DNA from: Bradyrhizobium tropiciagri
GTDB lineage: Bacteria > Pseudomonadota > Alphaproteobacteria > Rhizobiales > Xanthobacteraceae
DNA: 64,000 nt
Reading direction: 5' to 3'
Assembly: GCF_001189845.1 (NCBI RefSeq)
Contig: NZ_LFLZ01000009.1
Coordinates: 62,001 to 126,000, forward strand
The position numbers and the translations under genes are program-made. The number at the start of each line of letters is the position of its first letter. Within the stretch, counting starts at the first letter, position 1. Below the pieces are notes generated by a model, which made no database searches, had not been told where the DNA came from, and saw only the letters and a list, made by a program, of their open reading frames with translations. This document shows positions 27,139 to 36,223 of this stretch, piece by piece.

Positions 27139-27154
27139 CTGAACGCGAATTTAG
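27139..27154 (+). promoter_or_regulatory. Putative operator, copy c
   Basis: CTGAA-CGCGAA-TTTAG followed by TGG, one mismatch in the left arm. It lies 124 bp before the glycine-rich protein gene at 27279. Confidence 0.55.
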
Positions 27155-27278
27155 TGGGAATACACAATATGCATCCCATCTTCAGTCCATCGGGGCGGTG
27201 GCGTTCTGCCTTCCTCGGCCACCACCGCCTGACAAATGCCTGTGGCGGAAAATTCCGCCCATCTCGAAGGAGAATCTC

Positions 27279-27662
27279 ATGAGAGGACGAGTGATGATGA
27301 TTTTGGCGACCGCGCTGCTTGCCGGCAGCCTTGTTGCTACTGCGGCACAAGCGCGGGGTGGAGGTGGCGGCGGCGGCGGACACGGAGGCGGCGGCTTTGG
27401 CGGAGGCGGCGGAGGTCATATGGGCGGCTTCGGCGGAGGCCACATGGGCGGTTTTGGCGAAGCTCATACCGGGGGTTTTGGTGGCGCCCATATCGGAGAC
27501 ATTGGCGGAGATCACGTCGCGGGCTTTGACGGAGCGCACGGCGCCCATCTGGGTCACGATCACTTTGGACGACGCCATTTCGCCCGCGGCGGCTTTTATG
27601 ACTACGGCCTCGATTGTCCCTATTACCGGTCATACAACTCACCGTATTACTGCAACTACTGA
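27279..27662 (+). CDS. Small exported Gly/His-rich protein
   Basis: The protein has 127 residues. A signal peptide (MMILATALLAGSLVATAAQA) is followed by tandem glycine-rich units of the type GGFGGGHM and GGFGGAHI, each with a His, and then a Tyr/Cys tail (DYGLDCPYYRSYNSPYYCNY). The regularly spaced His residues might bind metal, which is inference. Many Bradyrhizobium genomes have similar proteins without known function. The start has AAGGAG upstream. Operator copy c lies in front and a hairpin follows. Confidence 0.75.
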   Translation: MRGRVMMILATALLAGSLVATAAQARGGGGGGGGHGGGGFGGGGGGHMGGFGGGHMGGFGEAHTGGFGGAHIGDIGGDHVAGFDGAHGAHLGHDHFGRRHFARGGFYDYGLDCPYYRSYNSPYYCNY

Positions 27663-27689
27663 TCGGATTGAGCCGTCCGACATTACGAC

Positions 27690-27718
27690 AGACCGCCGTG
27701 GCTAGGCCATCGCGGTCT
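27690..27718. other. Hairpin after the glycine-rich protein gene
   Basis: Outer stem AGACCGC / GCGGTCT and inner stem TGGC / GCCA with loop TAG and a 2-base internal mismatch. No T run follows, so termination would be inefficient or Rho-dependent. Confidence 0.45.
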
Positions 27719-27806
27719 GCCCTGTGCTTCTGCAGCCTCTCGAGGCATTCGGTTTCGAGCGTGAAAGCTTGGCTCAGCAGTAATCCGACCTTCGCGAACA
27801 AAGCGA

Positions 27807-27822
27807 ATAAACGCCAATTTAA
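27807..27822 (+). promoter_or_regulatory. Putative operator, copy d (degenerate)
   Basis: ATAAA-CGCCAA-TTTAA followed by TTG. Both outer bases deviate from CTAAA/TTTAG, but spacing and flank fit. It lies 173 bp before the PT-rich protein gene at 27996. Weakest of the nine. Confidence 0.35.
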
Positions 27823-27995
27823 TTGAACGGACTCGCGCAACAGCGCACTTTCCGATCGAAACGTTCACCGGCGCCCCACCGATCAAGATAACTATCGAGA
27901 CGCCTGGGCTCGAGCCGGGAGCTGTGATCGACGTTGCACGATCTCCTTGTCGGCGGCCGATCGCTTTTGGTCGCCTGGCGCGCTTCAACAGGAAT

Positions 27996-28775
27996 ATGCC
28001 GATGATGAGAATCTCATTGATTGCCACAATCCTTCCAGCGGCGTTCCTCTCCAACGTTGCCATGGCGCAGGTTGGTGGAACGGCAACGCCGACACCCACG
28101 ATGGGCACGACATCACCGTTGGGCCTTGGGACGAGCACGTCGGTTTCGCCAACCGGCATTCCGCTCGGCGCGACAGAACTCGTATCACCGGGACTCAGTC
28201 CGACTCCCACCGGAGTAACGGGCACGCTTGCGACGCCTGGTAGCAGCACCACCTGCTCAACAGTCGGAACTTCGCCATCAACAATGTATGGATCGACCGC
28301 CACCTACGACGGTGGAGGAATGACCGCAGCAAGTGCGACGCCTGCGACCGCCGCAACGTCGGAAGGGGGAATGTCGAGTTCGCCGGCACTTTCGAGCTCC
28401 TCGACGATGTCAGCGACTTCGGGATTATCGACGACCTCGGGGATGTTGGAAACGTCCGGCCTGTCAGGAATGTGCGGCTCCGGCTCAAGCAGCGTTACTG
28501 CCTCGTCGACCCCGAGCTCAATGTCGCCAACAACGGTAGGTGGCAGTCCTCGAACCGCCATTCCGTTGGGATCGACCGAGATCGGCAATCTTGGGGTCAG
28601 CTCCGCAGCCGCAGTCCCGACGGTCAACATTTCCCCGATATTCGGCAACGTCGTAACTTCAGTAGCGCCCACCATTCCCACGGTGTCATCGCCGGCCTCG
28701 GTTTCCTCCACAACGAATGCCGCGCCAAGTCCGACCATGGGAACTGGAGGCATGTTGATCATTCCCGCCCGGTGA
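27996..28775 (+). CDS. Exported Thr/Ser/Pro-rich low-complexity protein
   Basis: The protein has 259 residues: a signal peptide (ISLIATILPAAFLSNVAMAQ) and then a Thr-, Ser-, Gly- and Pro-rich chain with hardly any charge. A unit GIPLGATELVSPGLSP near residue 50 recurs in diverged form as AIPLGSTEIGNLGVSS near residue 190. There are a few Cys (TTCSTVG, GMCGSG). It lies 31 bp before an RND adaptor gene. A second protein of the same style at 52630-53445 follows the other RND pair. I recognise no enzyme fold; it may be an extended periplasmic or surface protein linked to the pumps. The start could also be the ATG at 28002. Confidence 0.7.
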   Translation: MPMMRISLIATILPAAFLSNVAMAQVGGTATPTPTMGTTSPLGLGTSTSVSPTGIPLGATELVSPGLSPTPTGVTGTLATPGSSTTCSTVGTSPSTMYGSTATYDGGGMTAASATPATAATSEGGMSSSPALSSSSTMSATSGLSTTSGMLETSGLSGMCGSGSSSVTASSTPSSMSPTTVGGSPRTAIPLGSTEIGNLGVSSAAAVPTVNISPIFGNVVTSVAPTIPTVSSPASVSSTTNAAPSPTMGTGGMLIIPAR

Positions 28776-28806
28776 AACATTACTGCATCAGTAAAAGAGA
28801 GCGGTC

Positions 28807-29988
28807 ATGAAAAAGAAGGTCATCATTCCGGCTGCCTTCCTGATTGCCGCACTTGCGGCCGGCGGCCTCCTCTACTTCACACGTGCTAACCCAGTGGAGG
28901 CCGCTGCTACGCCAACATCACCATCCGCGGTGCCAGTCGTCGCTGGAGTTGTCGCCCAACACGACGTGCCGATCTATCTTAGCGGCGTCGGCACGGTGAT
29001 CGCCTATAACACCGACATCGTACGCGCCCAGATCCAGGGGCAGATCATCAGTATCAACTTCACGGAAGGCCAGTCCGTGCATGCCGGCGACCTGCTCGCG
29101 CAGATCGATCCGCGTCCCTATCAGGCCTTGATCGATCAATACACTGGTAACCTGGAACGCGATCAGGCGCAGCTCGCTAATGCACAGACCAACCTCGCGC
29201 GCTACACCACACTGGGTGACAAGGGCTGGGCTACTCCGCAACTACTCGAGACACAGAAGGCGCAGGTGGGGCAGCTGCAAGCGGCCATCAAGACCGATCG
29301 GGCACTGGTTGAAGCGGCCAGGGTACAACTGAGCTTCACGCGCCTGACGTCGCCGATCGATGGCGCGGTCGGAATCCGGCAGATCGACGTTGGCAATATC
29401 ATCAGTCCGTCCAGCGCAAACGGTCTCGTTGTCGTCACACAGCTCAACCCGATTTCGTTGATTTTCACGCTTCCGGAAACCGTTCTGCCGCGGATCCAGC
29501 AGCGACAGGCAAACACTAAAGCCCCGCTCTCGGTTTTCGCCTACAGTCAGGACGACACGATCCTGCTGGGACAGGGCGTGCTCGGCCTCGTCAACAACGA
29601 GATCCTGCAGACCACGGGCTCGATTCAGCTCAAGGCAAATTTTGCCAACCAGGCTCACAAGCTCTGGCCGGGCGAGCTCGTCAACGCGAGACTGCTGGTC
29701 GATACAAGGCACGACGGCCTGACCGTCGCCGCATCGGCCGTGCAGCAAGGTCCAAATGGACCCTATGTCTATGTCATCAATCCCAACAACACGGTCGAGA
29801 TCCGGCCGATCAAGGTGGCGCAGATCGACGCTGGGCAAGCCCTCATTGATTCCGGCCTGAAGGCCGACCAGCAGGTCGTCATTGACGGCCAGTATAAGCT
29901 GCAACCCGGCACACGTGTCACGCTGCTGCACGGGAACGCCGCAGACGAAGCCATTGCACAGAGTGCGCAGCAGGCGCCGATCCCGTGA
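28807..29988 (+). CDS. RND efflux periplasmic adaptor (MdtA/AcrA-like)
   Basis: The protein has 393 residues. It has an uncleaved N-terminal helix (IIPAAFLIAALAAGGLLYFT), a biotinyl-lipoyl-like half (INFTEGQSVHAGDLLAQIDP), a helical hairpin, a second lipoyl half (LTSPIDGAVGIRQIDVGNII) and beta-barrel and membrane-proximal domains. The adaptor joins the inner-membrane pump to an outer-membrane channel. The stop overlaps the GTG start of the permease gene. No TolC-like channel is encoded in the window, so a shared one must be used. Confidence 0.92.
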   Translation: MKKKVIIPAAFLIAALAAGGLLYFTRANPVEAAATPTSPSAVPVVAGVVAQHDVPIYLSGVGTVIAYNTDIVRAQIQGQIISINFTEGQSVHAGDLLAQIDPRPYQALIDQYTGNLERDQAQLANAQTNLARYTTLGDKGWATPQLLETQKAQVGQLQAAIKTDRALVEAARVQLSFTRLTSPIDGAVGIRQIDVGNIISPSSANGLVVVTQLNPISLIFTLPETVLPRIQQRQANTKAPLSVFAYSQDDTILLGQGVLGLVNNEILQTTGSIQLKANFANQAHKLWPGELVNARLLVDTRHDGLTVAASAVQQGPNGPYVYVINPNNTVEIRPIKVAQIDAGQALIDSGLKADQQVVIDGQYKLQPGTRVTLLHGNAADEAIAQSAQQAPIP

Positions 29989-32900
29989 ACATATCCGCGC
30001 CGTTTATCCAGCGGCCGATCGCCACCGCCCTTCTGATGGTCGGATTGCTGGTCGGCGGACTGGTCAGCTATCCGCTGCTGCCGGTGGCGTCGCTGCCGAA
30101 CGTCAACTATCCAACGCTTGCGATCACCGCGCAGTTGCCGGGCGCCGATCCGCAGACCATGGCATCCTCGGTAGCATCGCCGCTCGAACTGCAGTTTGGC
30201 GAGATTCCGGGCCTCACCCAGATGACGTCGTCGAGCGCACTCGGCTACACCCAGATCACCCTGCAATTCGACTTGAGCCGCCAAATCGACGGGGCGGTCA
30301 GCGACACGCTGTCGGCGATCAACGCCGCTTCCGCATACTTGCCAACGGGCATGCCATATCCGCCGACCATCCGGAAAGTCAATCCGGCCGACACACCAAT
30401 CCTGGTTCTCGGCATCACCTCGGAAACCTTGCCTCTAACCGTCGTCGACGCCTATGCGCAAAACATCTTGCTGCAGAAGATCTCGCAGATATCCGGGGTC
30501 GGCCTAGTCGGCATTGGTGGTCAGCAGCAACCGGCGGTCCGTGTCCAGGTGGATCCGGAGGCGCTCGCGGCCCGCGGAATCAATCTCGAAGATGTTCGAA
30601 CAGTGCTCGGTCAGGCGAACGTCGACCTTCCGAAAGGCACGCTAAACAGCCCTCGCCAGACCTACACGCTCAATACCAATGATCAGCTGTTCAAGCCGGA
30701 CCAATACGCCGACCTCGTGATCGCCTATCGCAACGGATCACCCGTCCGCATCCGCGACATCGGTCGTGCTATCAGCGCTGGAGAGAACGACCTGATCCGC
30801 GGCTGGTTCAACAACAAGCCGGCGATCATTCTGGCCATCCAGCGCCAGCCCGGTGCCAACGTCATCGAGACCGTAAGGCGAATTCAGTCGATGATGCCCG
30901 TGCTCGAGGCGTCGATCCCGACCGCCGTCAAGATAAACGTCATATCCGACCGCACCCAGACTATCCGTGCGTCTGTCAGCGACGTGCAGTTCACACTGAT
31001 GCTAACTGTCGCGCTCGTCGTCATGGTGATCTTCATTTTCCTGCGCAACTTCTGGGCAACCGTCATTCCGGCGGTCACCGTGCCCCTGTCCCTGGTCGGC
31101 ACCTTCGCGATCCTCTACGAAATGGGTTACAGTCTCGACAACCTCTCGCTGATGGCTCTGTCTATCGCGGTTGGATTTGTGGTCGACGACGCCGTGGTCG
31201 AAATCGAAAACATCGTGCGACATATGGAGGAAGGTCTGCCGCCGTACGAAGCCGCCATGAAGGGGTCCGGCGAGATCGGCTTCACAGTCATGGCGATTAC
31301 GTTTTCGCTAATCGCTGTTTTCATTCCGCTGTTCCTGATGAGCGGCTACGTCGGGTTGCTATTTCGCGAGTTCGCTATGACGGTGAGCGTTGCACTCGTA
31401 ATCTCTCTGGTGATCTCGCGGACACTCACGCCGATGATGTGTGCATACCTGCTCAAACCGGAGAGTAAGGATCACGGATGGCTCTACCGGTTGTCCGAGC
31501 GCGGCTTCGATGGCCTGCTTAACCTATATGAGGCGGGCCTCAAGATCGTACTGCGGCATCGTTTCATCACGCTCATGGTAATGTTCAGCACTATCGCGCT
31601 AACCGGCTATCTTTACGTCATCATCCCGAAGGGTTTCTTTCCCCAGCAGGACACTGGATTGATCCTCGGCCAGTCGGAAGCGGCGCAGGATATCTCCTTC
31701 GAGGCCATGGCCGAACGTCAGCAAGCTTTGCTTGATGCAATCATGCGGGATCCGGCGGTCGCGACGATAGGTTCGGCTGTGGGTGCCGGCGGCGGCACCT
31801 ATACGGTTAACGACGGCCGGGTATTCATTCAGCTAAAGCCCGCAAACCAACGCGATTCCATCGACAAGGTGATGGCGCGGTTGCGGACCAACCTCGCCAA
31901 GATCCAGGGCATCACGCTCTATATGCAACCTGCGCAAGATATCACGATCGGCGCGCGCCTCAACAAGACGCAATTTCAGTACACCATGAACGACGCCGAC
32001 CCCGGCGAACTCAATCACTGGGCGTCGCTGTTCCTCGATAAGATCAAGGCGATTCCCGGAATTACCGACGCGACCACCGACCAGCTCAGTGCCGGGCCGA
32101 TGCTCGATATCGCGATCAAGCGCGAGGTCGCTTCAAGCTACGGCATCCTGCCTTACACCATCGACAATACGCTCGACGACGCCTTCGGCCAGCGTATCGT
32201 CTCGACGATATATACTACTCTGCAACAGTACCACGTCGTTCTGGAGGTCAATCCCAAGTTTCAGTATGGCCCCGAAGCGCTCAGTGGCATCTATGTCAAA
32301 TCGTCGAGCGGACAGCAGGTGCCATTATCCACGCTGGTCGATTCGGTCGTGAAGGTCGCGCCGCTCCTAGTCAACCACCAGGGCCAGTTCCCATCTGTTA
32401 CGATTTCGTTCAATCTCGCGCCAGGCACAGCGATCGGTCAGGCGGTAAACGGCATTCACGCTGTCGAAAAGTCACTGCACCCCCCGCTCTCGCTCCAGAC
32501 GAGCTTTCAGGGCAACGCCCAAGCCTTCGGGGCATCCCTGTCGAGCACGCCGATCCTCATTGCCGCCGCGCTCTTCGTCATCTACCTCATCCTCGGTGTG
32601 CTCTACGAAAGCATCATCCATCCGATCACCATCATTTCAACGCTACCGTCGGCCGGCGTCGGCGCGCTGCTGCTGCTGATGGCAGTTCATTTCGATCTAA
32701 GCGTGATCGCGATCGTCGGCATCATTTTGCTGATCGGCATCGTCAAAAAGAACGGCATCATGCTGGTCGATTTCGCGATACAGGCCGAACAGAACGAAGG
32801 CTTGACCACCGAGGACTCAATTTACCAGGCCTGTATCAAGCGCTTTCGGCCGATTCTGATGACTACCATGGCCGCGCTACTTGGCGCCGTCCCGATGATG

Positions 32901-33095
32901 CTTGGTACAGGAGTCGGCTCGGAACTTCGGCAGCCGCTTGGTTACGCCATCGTCGGCGGCCTTGCCGTGTCGCAAATTCTTACTCTCTATACGACGCCTG
33001 TCGTCTATCTATATCTCGACCGGTTGCAGATCTGGCTTTTCGGAGAAAAGAAGCACGCACCCGCCGGCCACGCTCAGTCAGCGCCGGCCGAGTGA
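29985..33095 (+). CDS. RND efflux permease (HAE1/MdtB-MdtC-like)
   Basis: The protein has 1036 residues, normal for the hydrophobe/amphiphile efflux family. It starts with the first membrane helix after IQRPIATALLMVGLLVGG. The proton-relay Asp pair on helix 4 is in GFVVDDAVVEIENIVRHME. Two large periplasmic loops and the second helix set (LILGVLYESIIHPITIIST, GIVKKNGIMLVDFA) are complete. It begins with GTG overlapping the adaptor gene by 4 bases. It pumps drugs or other amphiphiles driven by protons; substrate not inferable. Confidence 0.95.
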   Translation: MNISAPFIQRPIATALLMVGLLVGGLVSYPLLPVASLPNVNYPTLAITAQLPGADPQTMASSVASPLELQFGEIPGLTQMTSSSALGYTQITLQFDLSRQIDGAVSDTLSAINAASAYLPTGMPYPPTIRKVNPADTPILVLGITSETLPLTVVDAYAQNILLQKISQISGVGLVGIGGQQQPAVRVQVDPEALAARGINLEDVRTVLGQANVDLPKGTLNSPRQTYTLNTNDQLFKPDQYADLVIAYRNGSPVRIRDIGRAISAGENDLIRGWFNNKPAIILAIQRQPGANVIETVRRIQSMMPVLEASIPTAVKINVISDRTQTIRASVSDVQFTLMLTVALVVMVIFIFLRNFWATVIPAVTVPLSLVGTFAILYEMGYSLDNLSLMALSIAVGFVVDDAVVEIENIVRHMEEGLPPYEAAMKGSGEIGFTVMAITFSLIAVFIPLFLMSGYVGLLFREFAMTVSVALVISLVISRTLTPMMCAYLLKPESKDHGWLYRLSERGFDGLLNLYEAGLKIVLRHRFITLMVMFSTIALTGYLYVIIPKGFFPQQDTGLILGQSEAAQDISFEAMAERQQALLDAIMRDPAVATIGSAVGAGGGTYTVNDGRVFIQLKPANQRDSIDKVMARLRTNLAKIQGITLYMQPAQDITIGARLNKTQFQYTMNDADPGELNHWASLFLDKIKAIPGITDATTDQLSAGPMLDIAIKREVASSYGILPYTIDNTLDDAFGQRIVSTIYTTLQQYHVVLEVNPKFQYGPEALSGIYVKSSSGQQVPLSTLVDSVVKVAPLLVNHQGQFPSVTISFNLAPGTAIGQAVNGIHAVEKSLHPPLSLQTSFQGNAQAFGASLSSTPILIAAALFVIYLILGVLYESIIHPITIISTLPSAGVGALLLLMAVHFDLSVIAIVGIILLIGIVKKNGIMLVDFAIQAEQNEGLTTEDSIYQACIKRFRPILMTTMAALLGAVPMMLGTGVGSELRQPLGYAIVGGLAVSQILTLYTTPVVYLYLDRLQIWLFGEKKHAPAGHAQSAPAE

Positions 33096-33130
33096 CGAAG
33101 AAACAATCGTGCGCGGTGCGAACATTATTT

Positions 33131-33146
33131 CTGAATGCAAGTTTAG
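33131..33146 (+). promoter_or_regulatory. Putative operator, copy e
   Basis: CTGAA-TGCAAG-TTTAG followed by TGG, one mismatch in the left arm. It lies 66 bp before the bicupin start at 33213. Confidence 0.55.
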
Positions 33147-33212
33147 TGGTCCACGACAATTGTGGGTCTATCTTTCATCTACCCGCAGCCATCTTGCAGA
33201 GGAGCGACAGCC

Positions 33213-34460
33213 GTGTTCTCAAGACGGAAGATTCTAAGAGCGTCCGCCGCCGGCGCCGTCATGACTGCAACTGCAGCAGCGCAAGCAGCAACCTTCGGCA
33301 ATCCGGACGAGCCAGCGCAGGGCGCTCTCAATGCCAAGGGGCCCGGAAATCTCGAAGATCCTGGTCCGCAAAACCCGGCTATCAGTAGTCAGTTTCCCTC
33401 GGCACAATTTCCGCCGGCGACCGACGTCGGCGGCATGCCCATGGACTGGGCTTCCTTCAACAATGCGCCAAAGCGTATCCAGAACGGCGGTTGGGCGCGC
33501 CAGGTTACACAAAAGGATTTTGCGATTTCGGACACGATCACCGGCGTCAACATGCGGTTGACCGCTGGCGGCATCAGGGAATTGCACTGGCACCAAGCCG
33601 CCGAGTGGGCGATCATGACTTACGGAAGCTGCCGCGTGACCGTTCTCGATGCCGAGAGCCGGCCGTACGTCGCCGACGTCAATGAGGGCGACCTCTGGTA
33701 CTTCCCGGCGGGCCTGCCGCACTCGTTGCAGGGTCTCGGTCCCGACGGATGCGAGTTCGTAATTTGCTTTGATGACGGCGACGCCAGCGAATTCAACACG
33801 CTACTGGTGACCGACTGGTTCGCCCATACACCGCCCGAGGTGCTTGCCAAGAATTTCGGCGTTCCCGCGGAGTCATTCGCCAAGATACCCCTGCGCAATC
33901 TCTGGATCTTTCAGGGAACTCTGCCGGGCGATCTGTCATCCGACCGGGCCGCCGTCGACAAGACCGGATCAGTTCCACCCCATCCATTTATCTTCCAACT
34001 CGGATCGTCCACTCCGGCAAAAACCTCCAAAGGCGGCACAGTACGGATCGCGGACAGCGGCAACTTCCATGTCGCCACCACGGTCGCGGCCGCACTGGTA
34101 ACGATTCGTCCCGGCGGGGTCCGCGAGATGCATTGGCATCCGAACGCCGACGAATGGCAATATTACATCAAGGGCAAGGCGCGCATGACGGTTTTCAATA
34201 CCGGTCCGAATGCGCTAACGATGGATTTCAGCGCTGGCGACATCGGCTACGTCAAGCGCAATCTGGGGCACTACGTCCAAAACGTCGGCAATACGGACCT
34301 GACGTTCATCGGGGTCTTCAGAGCTCCCCGCTATGAAGAGATTTCTCTGTCCAACTGGCTGACCCATACGCCGCCGGCGTTGGTCGCCCAACATCTCAAT
34401 GTAGACCAGGAGACGATCGCGAAATGGCCCGACGACGGGCCAGGTATAATGCCCAGATAG
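33213..34460 (+). CDS. Exported bicupin, oxalate-decarboxylase-like
   Basis: The protein has 415 residues from a GTG start with GAGG upstream. The N-terminus SRRKILRASAAGAVMTATAAA is a Tat-type signal. Two cupin domains follow with Mn-binding motifs HWHQAAEWA and HWHPNADEWQYY and their downstream His (LPHSLQG and LGHYVQN). This is the layout of oxalate decarboxylase, which turns oxalate into formate and CO2. The lid that is SENST in the Bacillus enzyme is SEFNT here, with the catalytic Glu kept. Formate production would fit the nearby fdhD, but that link is inference. Operator copy e precedes it. Confidence 0.88.
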   Translation: MFSRRKILRASAAGAVMTATAAAQAATFGNPDEPAQGALNAKGPGNLEDPGPQNPAISSQFPSAQFPPATDVGGMPMDWASFNNAPKRIQNGGWARQVTQKDFAISDTITGVNMRLTAGGIRELHWHQAAEWAIMTYGSCRVTVLDAESRPYVADVNEGDLWYFPAGLPHSLQGLGPDGCEFVICFDDGDASEFNTLLVTDWFAHTPPEVLAKNFGVPAESFAKIPLRNLWIFQGTLPGDLSSDRAAVDKTGSVPPHPFIFQLGSSTPAKTSKGGTVRIADSGNFHVATTVAAALVTIRPGGVREMHWHPNADEWQYYIKGKARMTVFNTGPNALTMDFSAGDIGYVKRNLGHYVQNVGNTDLTFIGVFRAPRYEEISLSNWLTHTPPALVAQHLNVDQETIAKWPDDGPGIMPR

Positions 34461-34558
34461 TAGAGCGGAGCGATGTCGGGGGCCCTGAAACACGTCATTG
34501 GTGGCATCATAACATAATAAGTGGCGTCACACTGGCAGGATCATTCGACGAGGTGAAT

Positions 34559-34987
34559 ATGAATGCGCTCGACAATGTCAAGATCGGCATGACGGCAGAA
34601 AAGACCGTGACCGTTACGCCTGAGATGACCGTCAGTCACTTCGTGCCGCGGATGCCGCAGGTTTATGCCACGCCGATGATGATCCTCCATATGGAGATGG
34701 CGTCGGGTTCGGCCATCAGTTCGCATCTGCCAGAAGGCTTTGCGAGCGTCGGAATGGATGTGCAAGTCCGCCACTTGGCGGCAACGCCGGTCGGCCGCAC
34801 GGTCCGAACCACCTCACGCGTCGTCAAGATCGACTCCAAGAGCGTGCTGTTCGAGGTCGAGGCGTGGAACGGCGACCGCAAAATCGGTGACGGCACCCAT
34901 CGCCGCGGCATCGTCAACGTGAGGGAGTTCGAGAAGCGGTTTGCAGTGCTGAAGCCGCTTGAAAGACAGTTGCAGTCGGATTCATAG
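34559..34987 (+). CDS. Hotdog-fold thioesterase (FlK-like)
   Basis: The protein has 142 residues in a single hotdog domain: VTPEMTVSHFVPRMPQVYAT, MILHMEMASGSAISSHLPEG (central helix), SVGMDVQVRHLAATPVGRTV and the C-terminal strand VEAWNGDRKIGDGTHRRGIV. This resembles the fluoroacetyl-CoA-thioesterase-like family, which hydrolyses small acyl-CoAs. The start at 34559 was chosen because the domain begins there; no strong ribosome site is visible. It follows the bicupin by 98 bp on the same strand. Confidence 0.82.
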   Translation: MNALDNVKIGMTAEKTVTVTPEMTVSHFVPRMPQVYATPMMILHMEMASGSAISSHLPEGFASVGMDVQVRHLAATPVGRTVRTTSRVVKIDSKSVLFEVEAWNGDRKIGDGTHRRGIVNVREFEKRFAVLKPLERQLQSDS

Positions 34988-35012
34988 GATTTCGTACTGT
35001 GGAGACTGCCTA

Positions 35013-35231
35013 ATGAGACCATCCGCACAGCATCGCCTTAGTAGGCGCCAAATGAGATTCATCTTGGTGAATGGCAGGACGCCCTGCCCGCGATCCTTGT
35101 GCGCACTATGCCGCAGGCCGATCAGGGCGACCTATCTGCGGGAAGTCAACACCCGGTTATCCTATTGCGATGAAACTTGTTACGCCGAACACTGCGCGGA
35201 CGCCATGCTGGCCATCGAAGGCTACGCGTGA
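35013..35231 (+). CDS. Small Cys-rich protein, possible zinc ribbon
   Basis: The protein has 72 residues and is basic. The Cys residues are arranged as PCPRSLCALC followed by LSYCDETCYAEHC, a spacing that suggests a zinc-binding knuckle pair. No signal peptide. The ATG at 35013 follows GGAG. It lies 25 bp after the thioesterase gene and may be co-transcribed. I do not recognise a named family. Confidence 0.6.
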   Translation: MRPSAQHRLSRRQMRFILVNGRTPCPRSLCALCRRPIRATYLREVNTRLSYCDETCYAEHCADAMLAIEGYA

Positions 35232-35435
35232 GCTTCCGGTGACGTATTCCAGTTACCACGTGACACAGATCGCCTGTAATCCCCCGGGCCGCGCTCGCGT
35301 TTTTGTCCAGGACGCTGAGCGCGGCGATCATGTTCGGTTTATAGGCGGATGCTACCATCTCGATGCCTCGACACGGACTGTCAAGAGCGGCCGGCAGTCA
35401 ATTGCAGATGGCGATCGCGTCGATGATATCGAACG

Positions 35436-35651
35436 TCACTCGTTCCATTTCGGCCCGCCATAATAGCGGTAGGCACTCTCCGTCGTCCTTCTCTGTTCGA
35501 AACCATCGAAGGCGTCGGCCGGTTTGCGGTCCACGACGCTGGGCGCTTTTCGGAAAGAGCGCGCATTCAACTGGGCTGCACCCGCAAATGCTTGTCCAGA
35601 TAATGCAACCAGCATCACCATTGATGCGGCGAGAGCGAGAGTTTTAGTCAT
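35436..35651 (-). CDS. Small exported protein of unknown function
   Basis: The protein has 71 residues: a clear signal peptide (LALAASMVMLVALSGQAFAG) and a short polar mature part ending YRYYGGPKWNE. The ATG at 35651 has AAGGAAAAGGAACT upstream, a good ribosome site. No Cys in the mature part. It is on the opposite strand to its neighbours. Confidence 0.65.
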   Translation of the reverse strand: MTKTLALAASMVMLVALSGQAFAGAAQLNARSFRKAPSVVDRKPADAFDGFEQRRTTESAYRYYGGPKWNE

Positions 35652-36223
35652 AGTTCCTTTTCCTTCTATGTCCGACCCTGAAACCGCTGCCGGTTCATGT
35701 CGGTACTTTGACTGAGTTTATCGGTATGTTGCAGATGTGCATGGTGCCATTTGCGACGCCGCGTCATGGCGTTGCGAAACCGCCCAACCGTCGCCGTGAT
35801 AGCCGCTATGTCGTGCAAATCTGCCGTTTCAAGGCTTCGACAATTTGCATCTTTCGGTGCCGTGGCGTCGATCAATGCAATTTCCGAATTGGCCTCCTGG
35901 TGCGACAGCACAACGACTACGTAAGAGGGCCAGCCCAGCTCCGCGTTTAAATTCTGCTTCACAAAATGCTGCGGCACGGACGTCCGAGCAGAGAAAGCCG
36001 GCGCGAAGCAAGAACCGCCACTCAACCATTTCTACGCGTCCGTCAGTAATCCACTTCACAACTAGCTGATAGCCACTGTTTGCTCTGATCGATTGCCAAC
36101 ACGTTTGCTTCATGCGCGATAGGCCTCGCACTGTTGCTCGCGCTCCACCGAGTTTTGCGACTATCGGACTCGGCTTGCGATGAATGCCTGCAAGGCTGGC
36201 CTGAGTTCAAATGGAGTTTGATC
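35652..36223. other. Intergenic region, no gene recognised
   Basis: About 570 bp. Open frames exist on the minus strand (35666-36025 and 35829-36131), but their proteins show no domain or signal peptide, so I leave them out. No operator copy is present. Confidence 0.4.

Noticed and set aside
35666..36131. Two overlapping minus-strand open frames of 100-119 codons
   Set aside because: No signal peptide, domain or ribosome site; high-GC DNA gives many such frames by chance.
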